From contig JAJTIE010000048.1 in NCBI GenBank assembly GCA_021300195.1, positions 1-39,926 on the forward strand: a stretch of 39,926 nt of DNA, in the 5' to 3' direction. Under the pieces are notes generated by a model. The model was not told where the DNA came from. It was given only the letters and a program-made list of their open reading frames with translations, and ran no database searches. This stretch comes from Bacteroidota bacterium. GTDB taxonomy: Bacteria > Bacteroidota > Bacteroidia > J057 > JAJTIE01. This document shows positions 10,399-18,812 of the stretch, piece by piece; the stretch's first letter is position 1; the number at the start of each line of letters is the position of its first letter. The translations under genes were made by a program, and so were the position numbers.

Positions 10399-10683
10399 AT
10401 GGAAAAGAAATTGGGTCTTAGGGCACCAAATAGCCCCTACAGCGAGCAAGAGTGCGAGGAAATCATCGCGAAACTGGAGGACCTGCTGGATGGCAGGCTG
10501 GACGAGGGCCAGTGCGCGGCCTTTGAGGATATGGTGAACAACTGCGAGTACTGCCTGGAGCAGTACCGAATCGAAAAGTCGCTGCGCAGGCTGGTGCGCG
10601 AGGGCCTGAACAACGTAGTGATGAGCAACAAGCTGATTGCCTCTATCAAGAATTCCATCCGCTCTATCCGCAGCCAGGGTTAA
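10399..10683 (+). CDS. Small zinc-finger-type anti-sigma factor
   Basis: A 94-residue soluble protein with helical pattern and four cysteines: C19 (QECEE), C39, and C49-x2-C52 (NNCEYC). Placement directly behind a sigma factor and the CxxC motif fit the ZAS/RsrA-like anti-sigma family, which binds sigma region 2 and releases it on oxidation or zinc loss. In the classical HxxxCxxC motif the His would fall at residue 45, which is Met here, so zinc binding may use C19, C39, C49 and C52 instead, or may be lost. There is no membrane segment, so signal sensing would be cytoplasmic. Function is inferred from neighbourhood and motif. Confidence 0.8.
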   Translation: MEKKLGLRAPNSPYSEQECEEIIAKLEDLLDGRLDEGQCAAFEDMVNNCEYCLEQYRIEKSLRRLVREGLNNVVMSNKLIASIKNSIRSIRSQG

Positions 10684-10764
10684 TGAAGCTATTGTCATAC
10701 AACAACCGCCCAGGCTGCGGTTATATCCTTATCTTTCGGCCTGCAATGAGCCTAAGCGTAGCCT

Positions 10765-11538
10765 ATGGAGTGGTTTGATACCGTAATTGGTTTTTTTCAG
10801 GAGGCGGTAAACCCTGAGTCCATCATCAAGTATGGAGGTCTGTGGTTGCTGTTCCTGGTCATATTTGCTGAAACAGGCCTCTTGATTGGCTTCTTTCTTC
10901 CGGGCGATAGTTTGCTTTTTACCGCTGGCCTGCTGGCTGCCGACCCCGCCCTTAGTACCACGCATGCCAGCTTTTTCGAGTTCGGCTACTTCAGCGTGTT
11001 GTTCTTTATTAGCATATCCGCTGTGGTGGGCGATAATGTGGGCTACTACATTGGCCGCCGGTATGGCCCGCGCATCTTTGTGCGGCCCGAGAGTCGAATC
11101 TTTCGGCCCGAGTATGTGCAGATGACCCGCCAGTTTTTTGACAAGCATGGAGCCAAAGCCCTGGTGCTAGGCCGTTTCTTGCCCATCATCCGCACTTTTG
11201 CGCCTGTACTGGCAGGCGTGGCGCACCTGGAGTACCGCCGGTTCATGTTCTTCAACCTGCTGGGCGGCCTCCTGTGGGTAGGTGGCCTGGTTAGCCTGGG
11301 CTATTGGCTCGGACGGGGCTACCCGGCTATACGCGAATACTACGAGTATATTGTGATTGGCTTCATTGTGGTAACAGCCATTCCCATCGTGCGTTTCTAC
11401 CTGAGTCAGCGCAAAAAGCCGAAGGAGCCTGCCAAAAGTAAGGCCGACCTGACCAAGGCGTATATGCGCGAGGCCGAAGCCGTGGGCAAGATGGACCTGC
11501 GCGAGGATACCGAGAAGGCCGGAGACCTACACGGATGA
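10765..11538 (+). CDS. DedA-family membrane protein
   Basis: A 257-residue DedA/SNARE-associated (VTT domain) protein. The N-terminal re-entrant motif FAETGLLIGFFLPGDSLLF (about residues 35-53) and the later GRFLPIIRTFAPVLAG (about 138-153) are the two hallmarks. The family flips undecaprenyl phosphate and other phospholipids and keeps the proton motive force stable. About five hydrophobic segments are visible, then a charged C-terminal tail from about residue 212. TATCTTTC, close to the -7 consensus, lies at 10730-10737. A ten-codon open frame (ATG at 10746) overlaps the start and may be spurious. The stop codon overlaps the dtd start by four bases (ATGA), so the two are translationally coupled. 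Confidence 0.93.
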   Translation: MEWFDTVIGFFQEAVNPESIIKYGGLWLLFLVIFAETGLLIGFFLPGDSLLFTAGLLAADPALSTTHASFFEFGYFSVLFFISISAVVGDNVGYYIGRRYGPRIFVRPESRIFRPEYVQMTRQFFDKHGAKALVLGRFLPIIRTFAPVLAGVAHLEYRRFMFFNLLGGLLWVGGLVSLGYWLGRGYPAIREYYEYIVIGFIVVTAIPIVRFYLSQRKKPKEPAKSKADLTKAYMREAEAVGKMDLREDTEKAGDLHG

Positions 11539-11987
11539 GGGCACTTGTTCAGCGTGTTACAGAGGCCGGCGTGGTTATATCCGGCAGCCTGCATGGCCAG
11601 ATAGGCCAGGGCCTGGTGGTACTGCTAGGCATTGAGGAAGCCGACCTGGAAGCAGATGCCACCTGGCTGGCACAAAAGATTTCGCAGCTCCGCATCTTTG
11701 CCGACGAGGACGACAAGATGAACCTATCGGTGCAAGACGTAGATGGACAAGTTCTGGTCGTCAGTCAGTTTACCCTACACGCCAGTACGCAGCGGGGCAA
11801 TAGGCCCAGCTTCATCCGCGCTGCCAAGCCCGAAATAGCCATTCCGCTCTACCAGTTTTTTGTTCAGCAGCTGGGCCAGGGTGTGGCCCAGCCCATAGTT
11901 ACCGGTGTTTTCGGCGCAGATATGAAGATCCCACTGGTGAACGACGGGCCCGTTACCATCTGGCTGGATAGTAAAAACCGGGAATAG
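11535..11987 (+). CDS. dtd: D-aminoacyl-tRNA deacylase
   Basis: A 150-residue protein, the standard length of DTD. It removes D-amino acids (and glycine from tRNA-Ala) from mischarged tRNAs in the cytoplasm. Family motifs are exact: SQFTLHAST near residues 77-85, preceded by VLVV, and the Gly-cisPro-bearing NDGPVTIWLDS near residues 135-145, together forming the D-chiral pocket. The start codon overlaps the DedA stop (ATGA), so translation is coupled. The stop is followed by a short gap before the convergent YdcF-type gene. Confidence 0.96.
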   Translation: MRALVQRVTEAGVVISGSLHGQIGQGLVVLLGIEEADLEADATWLAQKISQLRIFADEDDKMNLSVQDVDGQVLVVSQFTLHASTQRGNRPSFIRAAKPEIAIPLYQFFVQQLGQGVAQPIVTGVFGADMKIPLVNDGPVTIWLDSKNRE

Positions 11988-12038
11988 CCCGGCCTGTATA
12001 GCCAGCCCTTGGGGGGGCTGTCTGAAAACCGTATGCCC

Positions 12039-12662
12039 CTAGTATTTGTACAGGTAGTAGGCCAGCTTTACATATTCCGAGAAAACAAAAAGTAACCCAT
12101 TCTCGGTTTTCCACCAAAGCTCCGGATCATACTGAATGGACGGTGCACCATAGATGGCCAGGTCTATGCCCATTAGCCAGGCCGAGCGCTCGGCTACCAG
12201 GCGGATGCGGCGCGTGTGGAAGCGACTGCTAACCAAGCCGATGCGTGTAAGGTGGTGCTGCTGGCAGTAGGCCAGTATAGCCTTCACCTCTTCCTGGGTG
12301 CTAGTACCTACGGGTAGCTTTGCCACACTGTTTTCCGGCACCCCCCGGTGCAGGATTGCCTTGCGGGTGAGTGCTGCCTCGGCAGCGGCGCGGCAGTCCA
12401 GCACAGCTTCTTGCGGCTCCAGCTCGCCAGTGCAGATAATGCGCCTGCTCACACCTGCCTGATACAGCCTGGCGGCATAGTAGCCCCGCTCTATGGGCCC
12501 GCCTGCCAGTACAAACAGTGCCTGGCGGGGGGCCGTAGTGCCCGGCACATCGGTGGCGGCTAGCCAGCCACTCAGGCCCAGCAGCAGCTCCTTCCTCTGG
12601 CCCCAGAGCAGGAGCAGCAAGACCAGCCAGCCCACCGGTTTGATCCACTTACGCCATGGCAT
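12039..12662 (-). CDS. YdcF/DUF218-family membrane-anchored protein
   Basis: A 207-residue protein from the chosen start (MPWRKWIK...). One N-terminal membrane segment spans about residues 7-22, followed by the DUF218 fold: ALFVLAGGPIERGYYAARLYQAG, IICTGE, then VPENSVAKLPVGTSTQEEV and LTRIGLVSSRFHTRRI. The family includes SanA and YdcF and is linked to envelope biogenesis; its reaction is not firmly known. The longer open frame from 12779 is rejected because it lacks family sequence. A perfect -7 box, TATCTTTG, sits three bases before this ATG, which supports the start and predicts a leaderless mRNA. Confidence 0.85.
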   Translation of the reverse strand: MPWRKWIKPVGWLVLLLLLWGQRKELLLGLSGWLAATDVPGTTAPRQALFVLAGGPIERGYYAARLYQAGVSRRIICTGELEPQEAVLDCRAAAEAALTRKAILHRGVPENSVAKLPVGTSTQEEVKAILAYCQQHHLTRIGLVSSRFHTRRIRLVAERSAWLMGIDLAIYGAPSIQYDPELWWKTENGLLFVFSEYVKLAYYLYKY

Positions 12663-12665
12663 TTG

Positions 12666-12673
12666 CAAAGATA
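12666..12673 (-). promoter_or_regulatory. -7 box immediately upstream of the YdcF-type gene
   Basis: TATCTTTG on the minus strand matches TAnnTTTG exactly and is separated from the ATG at 12662 by only CAA. Transcription would begin at or within a few bases of the start codon. Confidence 0.6.
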
Positions 12674-12824
12674 GCGCAACTTGGGTGCCCCAGGCACGCT
12701 TGCTGTATACGGGTGTGGAGAACCGGAATATTATCAAGCTTCCGTGTGGATGGTTTCGGTGGCCCACTTTCACACACACCAGGTGCCAGTTGGTCTACGC
12801 CTGGGTTTATAGGTTGCGTCTGTG

Positions 12825-12832
12825 TAGTTTTG
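12825..12832 (+). promoter_or_regulatory. Candidate -7 box for the TonB-dependent receptor gene
   Basis: TAGTTTTG fits TAnnTTTG and lies 72 nt before the ATG at 12905. The -33 element is not evident. Confidence 0.4.
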
Positions 12833-12904
12833 CGGGTGTACTTGCAGTACTAGTGGGGCCGTAGGGCGCCAAGCCTGCTGTCTTTTTGCCAATAAAAACG
12901 AGAG

Positions 12905-15265
12905 ATGAAGAAAACAATTAGGGTAGCACTGTTGCTGGGTTTTCTATTCGGTAGTGGTAGTATGCTAAAAGCCCAGGATGGCAGCCTGGAGGGCCAGGTG
13001 CAGGATGGCAGTACGGGCGAGCCCCTGGTGGCAGCCTCGGTGCTGCTGGAGGGGACACAGCTGGGGGCCTACACCGATGCACAGGGTCGCTTTGTACTAT
13101 CGGGCATTCCGCGCGGCACCTATGCGCTACAGGTTAGCTACCTGGGCTACCAGACCTGGGTAGAGCGCCAGATCCTGATAGAGGGGGGGGTGGCACAGGT
13201 AAGTATCCGCATGGTGCCGCAGCCTACGGAGACCGACACCATCCGGATACAGGCCAACCGCTTTACCAAGACCTCGAGCAACCTGATAAGCAGCCGAAGC
13301 CTGGGCGTAGAGCAGATACGTACCAATCCGGGTGGCAACTTCGACATTAGCCGGGTGGTGCAGAACCTGCCCGGGGTGAGCGGCAGTGTGGGCTTTCGAA
13401 ACGACATCCTTGTGCGCGGTGGCGCACCCAATGAGAACGTGTTTTACCTGGATGGCATTGAGATACCGAACATCAACCACTTTGCCACCCAGGGTAGTGG
13501 CGGGGGGCCGGTAGGCATTATCAACTCCATTTTTATCGAGAATGTGGATTTCCAGAGTTCGGCCTTCGATGCCCGGTTTGACAATACCCTTAGTTCGGTG
13601 CTCGACTTCCGCTTTATAGAGGGAAACCGGCAGCGCCTGCAGACCACCGCCCTGCTGAGTGCCACCGAGGCAGGCATTACCCTGGATGGCCCTGCGGGAA
13701 ACAAGCTGCGCGGCATTGTGAGCGCGCGGCGCAGCTACCTGCAGTTTCTGTTCGATGCTATTGGATTACCCTTTCTGCCCGACTACTACGACTTTCAGGG
13801 CAAAATGACCTGGGATGTGGGCAATAAGACGAGTGTGAACTTCATTGGCATTGGTGCTATCGACCGCATTACCCTGGCTAAGCCCGACGAGGCCGAGTTT
13901 GACCGCCTGTACCTGCTGGATGGTTTCCCCAAGCAGAGCCAGGATACCTATACGATGGGTACCAGCATCCGGCACCTTACCCCATCGGGCTACTACACCC
14001 TGGCCCTTAGCCGAAACTGGCTGAGCAACCGTATCCGCCGAGATAACCTGATAACCGGTGTGCGGGTGCTCGACTTCGAGAGCGTAGAGGCAGAGAACAA
14101 GCTGAGGCTGAATGTGGTGAGCAAGAAGGGCGACTGGCTAATCTCCTACGGCCTGAACAGCCAGTATGGCCAGTATACCAATAGCTCCTTTATCGTAGGG
14201 GGGGCAGATGTACGCGACACCGTAGCGTACGAGAACGAGGTTGGCTTTATGCGCTATGGGGCCTATGGCAGCATCAGCCGCCGCTTTGCGGGCAGCCGCC
14301 TGCTGGCCAACCTGGGTGTGCGTACCGACCTGAATAACTATACCGACGGGGGTAATAACCCCCTGCGCACCCTAAGCCCCCGCCTGAGCCTGAGCTATAG
14401 CCTGACGGACCAGTGGCGGGTGAATGGCAGCGTAGGGGTGTACTACAAGCTGCCGAGCTATACGATCCTCGGCTTTGAGGACAATGGCGGTATGCGTGTG
14501 AACCGGGATGCAGACTATATACGCAGCCTGCACTATGTGGCAGGCCTGGAGTACCAGCCTGGCAGCAGCACCCTCTTCAGCCTGGAGGGCTTTTACAAGC
14601 AGTATGACGACTATCCGGTTAGCCTGGATGACTCCATTAGCTTGGCCAATAAGGGGGGCGACTTCGGGGTGTTTGGCGATGAGGCGGTGCGCTCCGTTGG
14701 CCGGGGCCGCAGCTACGGGGTGGAGGTATTTGCCCAGCAGCAGCTGGCCAAGCGGCTATATGGCACTGTGGCCTATACCATCTACCGCAGCGAATTTACC
14801 GGCCTGGACTCGGACGAATACATCCGTAGTAGCTGGGACAACCGGCACCTGATCTCGCTCACCGGGGGCTACCAGCTGGGCCGGAAGAAGAACTGGGAAA
14901 TAGCTGTAAAATGGCGCTACCTGGGCGGTGCCCCCTATACGCCCTGGGATATAGCCGCCAGCACGGAGCAGTATCTGGTAACGGGCGAGCCGGTGCTGGA
15001 TAACCGGCGGGTGAATGCGGAGCAGACGGCAGCCTTCAACCAGGTGGACCTGCGCCTGGAACGCAAATTCTTCTTCAAGAAGTGGAGCCTGATTGCTTTT
15101 ATCGACCTGCAAAATATAACCAGTAGCCCAAACAGCCCGCCGCCCAATTTTACCCTGGAGCGAGACCCTGCTACGCGGCAGTACCTGAGCCCCGCACGCC
15201 CCCAGCTGGTGGAGGATGAGGGCAGTACGCTGATCCCCTCCATTGGGTTGCGGGCCAGGTTTTAG
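12905..15265 (+). CDS. TonB-dependent receptor with carboxypeptidase-regulatory-like N-terminal domain
   Basis: A 786-residue outer-membrane protein with a clear signal peptide (MKKTIRVALLLGFLFG, cleavage near KAQ at 22-24). Residues about 28-100 form the CarboxypepD-reg-like domain typical of Bacteroidota receptors: EGQVQDGSTGEPLVAASVLL and YLGYQTW. The plug domain follows at about 115-220 with VVQNLPGVSGSVGFRNDILVRGG and DGIEIPNINHF. The rest is a 22-strand barrel ending in the aromatic LIPSIGLRARF. There is no SusD partner, no riboswitch and no binding-protein neighbour, so the substrate is unknown. It sits alone between convergent and divergent neighbours. Confidence 0.93.
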   Translation: MKKTIRVALLLGFLFGSGSMLKAQDGSLEGQVQDGSTGEPLVAASVLLEGTQLGAYTDAQGRFVLSGIPRGTYALQVSYLGYQTWVERQILIEGGVAQVSIRMVPQPTETDTIRIQANRFTKTSSNLISSRSLGVEQIRTNPGGNFDISRVVQNLPGVSGSVGFRNDILVRGGAPNENVFYLDGIEIPNINHFATQGSGGGPVGIINSIFIENVDFQSSAFDARFDNTLSSVLDFRFIEGNRQRLQTTALLSATEAGITLDGPAGNKLRGIVSARRSYLQFLFDAIGLPFLPDYYDFQGKMTWDVGNKTSVNFIGIGAIDRITLAKPDEAEFDRLYLLDGFPKQSQDTYTMGTSIRHLTPSGYYTLALSRNWLSNRIRRDNLITGVRVLDFESVEAENKLRLNVVSKKGDWLISYGLNSQYGQYTNSSFIVGGADVRDTVAYENEVGFMRYGAYGSISRRFAGSRLLANLGVRTDLNNYTDGGNNPLRTLSPRLSLSYSLTDQWRVNGSVGVYYKLPSYTILGFEDNGGMRVNRDADYIRSLHYVAGLEYQPGSSTLFSLEGFYKQYDDYPVSLDDSISLANKGGDFGVFGDEAVRSVGRGRSYGVEVFAQQQLAKRLYGTVAYTIYRSEFTGLDSDEYIRSSWDNRHLISLTGGYQLGRKKNWEIAVKWRYLGGAPYTPWDIAASTEQYLVTGEPVLDNRRVNAEQTAAFNQVDLRLERKFFFKKWSLIAFIDLQNITSSPNSPPPNFTLERDPATRQYLSPARPQLVEDEGSTLIPSIGLRARF

Positions 15266-15373
15266 CCATAACCTGAACTGTACCCACGGGCTGGGAGCAG
15301 AACAGCCCTGAAGCAGACTGCTGGATAGCCAAAGCCTCATCTTCCGGGTGGGGCTTTGCCGCTTCTTGCCCCA

Positions 15374-17608
15374 CTACTTGCTGCTCATAAATTCCTTGAT
15401 TCGCTTTACTGCCAGTTGGTTCTCCTCGTTGTACATGGCGTTCAGTATGTCTTGCTTCTCGCGGTCGGTCAGGTGGAAGCTAAGCGCGGCCCCCTTGAAG
15501 GTGGGGGCTGGTATGTACTGCAGCTCCACCACGTCCATCGGTACGCCCATCCAGGCCTGCGTGCGCTCCAGCATCTCATCGTTCAGGAAGTCCTTGCCCT
15601 TGCTATAGCCCGTGATAGGCCCGCCAAACATGCTTGCTATTTTGTTCAGGATCGTTTTCTTCCGGTTTTCCAATACCTTTTGCTCGCGCTGCGTATCGCG
15701 TATCAGGATCATCATTATGCCGCTGGTATTGGCCTCTATCCACTCGCGAAAGCAAAACAAAAAGCGGGTGGTGGTGTTTACCCCAAAGTTGTCCAGCACA
15801 CCGGCATCCAGTACGCTGATGGCGGGCCGGGTGGGTAGCTCCACATAGGGTAGCAGGGTGGGAAAGGTGGCATTCATCCGGATGGCTGTAGTGAAGCGCA
15901 GCCCGTCTGCCCCATGCGCGGCAAAAAGCCGCTGAAAGTCTACCCCCGTTATCTCATTGCGGTAGGCGTTATTAAACTGGTGAGACTTCATCAGGTACGA
16001 TACCGAGTGTGGACTGATATAGAGGTGCCTACCATCGTTGCCAATGGTGGGCGAAAAGATCATGGCGGGGATGCGCGCATGGTACTCGTCATCGCGATAG
16101 TCTTTCAGCTGTAGATCTCTTAGCTGGGGTAGGTTTTCGTTCAGCTGCCCCTCAAAGGCATAGCCCCGGTCCTTCTCGTAGGCGCGCCCCCCGTATTCCC
16201 ACACCAGGTTGGGGATAAACAGGTTGGTGGTCAGGTTCAAGACGATGGGGTTTAGCAGGTCCTTGCTCACCCGCTCCAGGTGTATGGGGTCATTGGGGTT
16301 TATCTGGCTGTTGCTCAGGCTCTGGCGCACCAGCTCTCGCCAGTAGGCCACGCCTATCATCCCGCCCGAGGCACCGGTTATAAGCGCGGTTTGCCTGTGC
16401 AGTTTGCCCTCCAGCTCGGCATCCAGGGTCTGCAGGGCCCGTGTTGTCCACAGGGCGCTGCGGTTTCCGCCCCCGCTCACCGCCACCAGCACCAGCTTGG
16501 GCAGGGGCTGGCCCGGCTGCCAGTTTTTAGCCTTCCAGTTTTGCAGCATCTGCACGGTGTACAGCGAGTCGGCCTGTACGTGCTCGGGTTTGGCAATCTC
16601 GCGCAGTGCCGGGTAGTTGTAGTCTACCCATTCCTTTTCATAGTTCAGGCCAAAGGCATAGTTGTCGCCCACAAAGGGCTCGAACTGATTGATAAAAAAG
16701 GCGATGCCCAGCAGGGCCAGGATGGTGGCTGGCCCCACCTTTCGAGACCAAAAGGTAACGGCCCCGATGATCATGATCAGGAAGCTGAACAACAGCATAA
16801 AGCTGGCCGCCGCCGGTATCTTGAAGTAGGGATTGTCTTGAAAGATGCCGAGCGAGATAAGCGCCAGCAGCAGCATCACTTGCAGGATCAGGGCATTTGC
16901 CTGGTTCTGGTTTAGCACCCGGATCAGGTAGCGCAGGTCGCCTTTTATGTTCTTTTGCACCCGCTCTACTTTGGTAAACTTGACAAAGAACCAGTCTACC
17001 CGTATCAGCTGGCCCAGGGTTCTACGGGCTTCGCGCACCACCAGGCTAGGGCTGCGCAGCTCTTGCACTATTTTCTCGCCAAACAGCTTGATTACGTCCT
17101 TGTTCCGCACCGAAAAATACAGCACACTCAGGGTGGTAACCAGGATGCCACCCAGTATGGCCCCCAGCAGGTTCAGCAGGATGCGGCTCAGGTCAACCTG
17201 GTCATTGTGGCTATGGAAGCTAATGTAGGAAATGGAGTAGATGAGCCAAAAAAGAAGCGGGATAAAGCTATTGTTGATACTAAAGGTCATGAAGGGCCGG
17301 CGCTCCAGCCCCAGGAAGAAAAAGCGATACCCGTCCAGGATGTAGCACGTCATCTGAAAAGCCAGGCTGAAAATGCCAAAGCTGATGCCCAGGATAAACA
17401 TGCTGGCAAAGTTTACCTGGTTCATGTACTCAGGCTCCAGAAACAGATAGCCCCCCCCCAGGTTGTTCAGTATCTGCTGGGTGATGATCAGAATAACAAA
17501 CACCCAGGTAAGCAGAACAAGCTTGTGGCTGCGGATCTGGGTTAGCAGCAGCTGCATGGGTAGCGAATAACGCACCGCCCGTAGTATGTTCAGTATCCGC
17601 TCTATCAT
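15374..17608 (-). CDS. Polytopic membrane protein with C-terminal patatin-like phospholipase domain
   Basis: A 744-residue protein. Residues 1-310 hold about seven predicted membrane helices (near 30-46, 66-90, 112-132, 142-165, 238-256, 266-288 and 292-308). The patatin domain starts near residue 368: oxyanion-hole VSGGGNRS (377-384), nucleophile elbow GASGG with Ser414, and catalytic DAG with Asp601. The catalytic dyad is complete, so lipid acyl hydrolase activity is expected. The membrane part is unusual for bacterial patatins and would hold the enzyme at the inner membrane. No neighbouring gene suggests the substrate. A near-consensus -7 sequence (ATATTTTG) ends 5 nt before the ATG. Confidence 0.88.
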   Translation of the reverse strand: MIERILNILRAVRYSLPMQLLLTQIRSHKLVLLTWVFVILIITQQILNNLGGGYLFLEPEYMNQVNFASMFILGISFGIFSLAFQMTCYILDGYRFFFLGLERRPFMTFSINNSFIPLLFWLIYSISYISFHSHNDQVDLSRILLNLLGAILGGILVTTLSVLYFSVRNKDVIKLFGEKIVQELRSPSLVVREARRTLGQLIRVDWFFVKFTKVERVQKNIKGDLRYLIRVLNQNQANALILQVMLLLALISLGIFQDNPYFKIPAAASFMLLFSFLIMIIGAVTFWSRKVGPATILALLGIAFFINQFEPFVGDNYAFGLNYEKEWVDYNYPALREIAKPEHVQADSLYTVQMLQNWKAKNWQPGQPLPKLVLVAVSGGGNRSALWTTRALQTLDAELEGKLHRQTALITGASGGMIGVAYWRELVRQSLSNSQINPNDPIHLERVSKDLLNPIVLNLTTNLFIPNLVWEYGGRAYEKDRGYAFEGQLNENLPQLRDLQLKDYRDDEYHARIPAMIFSPTIGNDGRHLYISPHSVSYLMKSHQFNNAYRNEITGVDFQRLFAAHGADGLRFTTAIRMNATFPTLLPYVELPTRPAISVLDAGVLDNFGVNTTTRFLFCFREWIEANTSGIMMILIRDTQREQKVLENRKKTILNKIASMFGGPITGYSKGKDFLNDEMLERTQAWMGVPMDVVELQYIPAPTFKGAALSFHLTDREKQDILNAMYNEENQLAVKRIKEFMSSK

Positions 17609-17836
17609 GCGCGCAAAATATCAGATCGCTATGCGTACGCTATTTATGCGTTTCTCCACGAATTTACTACGAATGAGGCCATATAAGGGATGCCTTTCTT
17701 GTCTAAACGGTGCTTATTGGCTTCTTATCGGTTTTCCTTCTTGGTTTGTTAACAAAAGAGTAGATTTAGCTAGATTTTAATTCGGGGTTTGTCTGCTTTT
17801 TGCTAATATAGCATGCAAGAAAAGCGATAGAACCGC

Positions 17837-18489
17837 ATGTCGAACACAAAGGACGGTTGGGGCTCGCGCATGGGGCTTATCCTGGCCATGGCAGGCTGGG
17901 TGGCTTTCTGCGTTTCCTGGCGCAGGCAGAGGGGCATGGCGGCGGGGCTTTCCTGATCCCCTATCTCGTTTGCCTCATATTTATGTTTATTGGGTTGCCG
18001 CTGCTGTGGGTAGCGTGGAGCATGGGTAGGTATGGCGGCCGGTTTGGCAACCACAGCACGCCCTTCATCCTGGATACCATGGGCCACGGCAAGCTGCGGA
18101 ACTACTTCGGGGTATATGGCATCTTTGCCGATGTGCCTGGTACGGTGGCGGCTATACGCAGCCAGGTAGATGGCCTGCGGGTAGACATTGCCCAGAAACC
18201 TAGCTGCTACAATACCGAGGTAGGGCGCACAAAGCGCTGTTTTAGCGAGGAGGCACCCCAGCTGCCCCCTCCCCACGATTCCACTGTGGTGGTTAAGGCC
18301 ATCCGCACCTCGGCCCCCGATCGGCTGGTGGGTTCGCGGGGGCCAGGAGCATGCGGTGGCAACCGGAAAATCAGAATCAATTCCATCTTCTATGCAGATA
18401 TGAGTCGTTTACGCTTGCTCAGTGTTTTTGCGGATGTATGTTATATTGTGTATTTAGCACGTCTTAAACGGAAAAGGAGCTTAGTATGA
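17837..18489 (+). pseudogene. Broken sodium-dependent symporter (NSS/SNF family)
   Basis: The first codons read MSNTKDGWGSRMGLILAMAG, the start of an NSS transporter. The next conserved segment (normally NAVGLGNFLRFP) is damaged by a short deletion, and the frame changes. In the new frame the sequence continues FLRFLAQAEGHGGGAFLIPYLV, then GLPLLWVAWSMGRYGGRFGNHSTP, clear TM1-TM2 of the family. After about residue 100 (near 18130) the resemblance stops. A complete gene would need about 1.3-1.6 kb, yet only 650 bp separate this start from the small-subunit gene. Most of the transporter has been lost. The final basic end, ARLKRKRSL, may be the surviving C-terminus. The remaining frame of 210 codons is open by chance or recently fused. 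Confidence 0.75.
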
Positions 18490-18623
18490 GTGGAGAAGCT
18501 ATTTTCATGATGGTCACTATCCAGGTCCTGGTTACTTTTATAGCAGGCAGGTTCTTCTGGATGGTGCTGAATAGCCAAGCCAAGCCTGAGCCGGATAGCT
18601 ATTCGGACAACGACCCGGAATAA
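18486..18623 (+). CDS. Small accessory subunit of an NSS-family symporter
   Basis: A 45-residue protein beginning MSGEAIFMM, with one membrane helix (about residues 6-28) and an acidic, proline-containing tail ending NDPE. Tiny one-helix proteins with a MSxxAIxMM start are encoded directly behind bacterial NSS transporters (the MetS type in MetPS). AAAAGGAG lies nine bases upstream as a ribosome-binding site. Its start overlaps the end of the broken transporter frame. The gene has no damage while its partner is a ruin, so it is either recently orphaned or serves another transporter elsewhere. Confidence 0.7.
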   Translation: MSGEAIFMMVTIQVLVTFIAGRFFWMVLNSQAKPEPDSYSDNDPE

Positions 18624-18812
18624 AGGCTGCGGGCATATACTGCTTATCAGCCCCAGCTTCCGTTGTTAGCGGGATGGCGGTGTTGGTTTGCACGGGGGGC
18701 TCTTGTGCATAGTAGAGCTTGGTAGCCCCACGCTAAGGATGGGCAATGGGGGCGTTTGCTATAGCCCCCCCGCATCGGCGCAGGGCACCATGCCTTTTGG
18801 CGGCCCGCGCCC

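Noticed and set aside
12905-15265. The TonB-dependent receptor as BtuB partner of the riboswitch-controlled protein
   Set aside because: It is 7 kb away, has no cobalamin aptamer upstream and no BtuB-specific feature I can identify.
17803-18276. A minus-strand 157-codon frame over the NSS remnant
   Set aside because: The plus strand carries recognisable NSS sequence here; the minus frame is its shadow.
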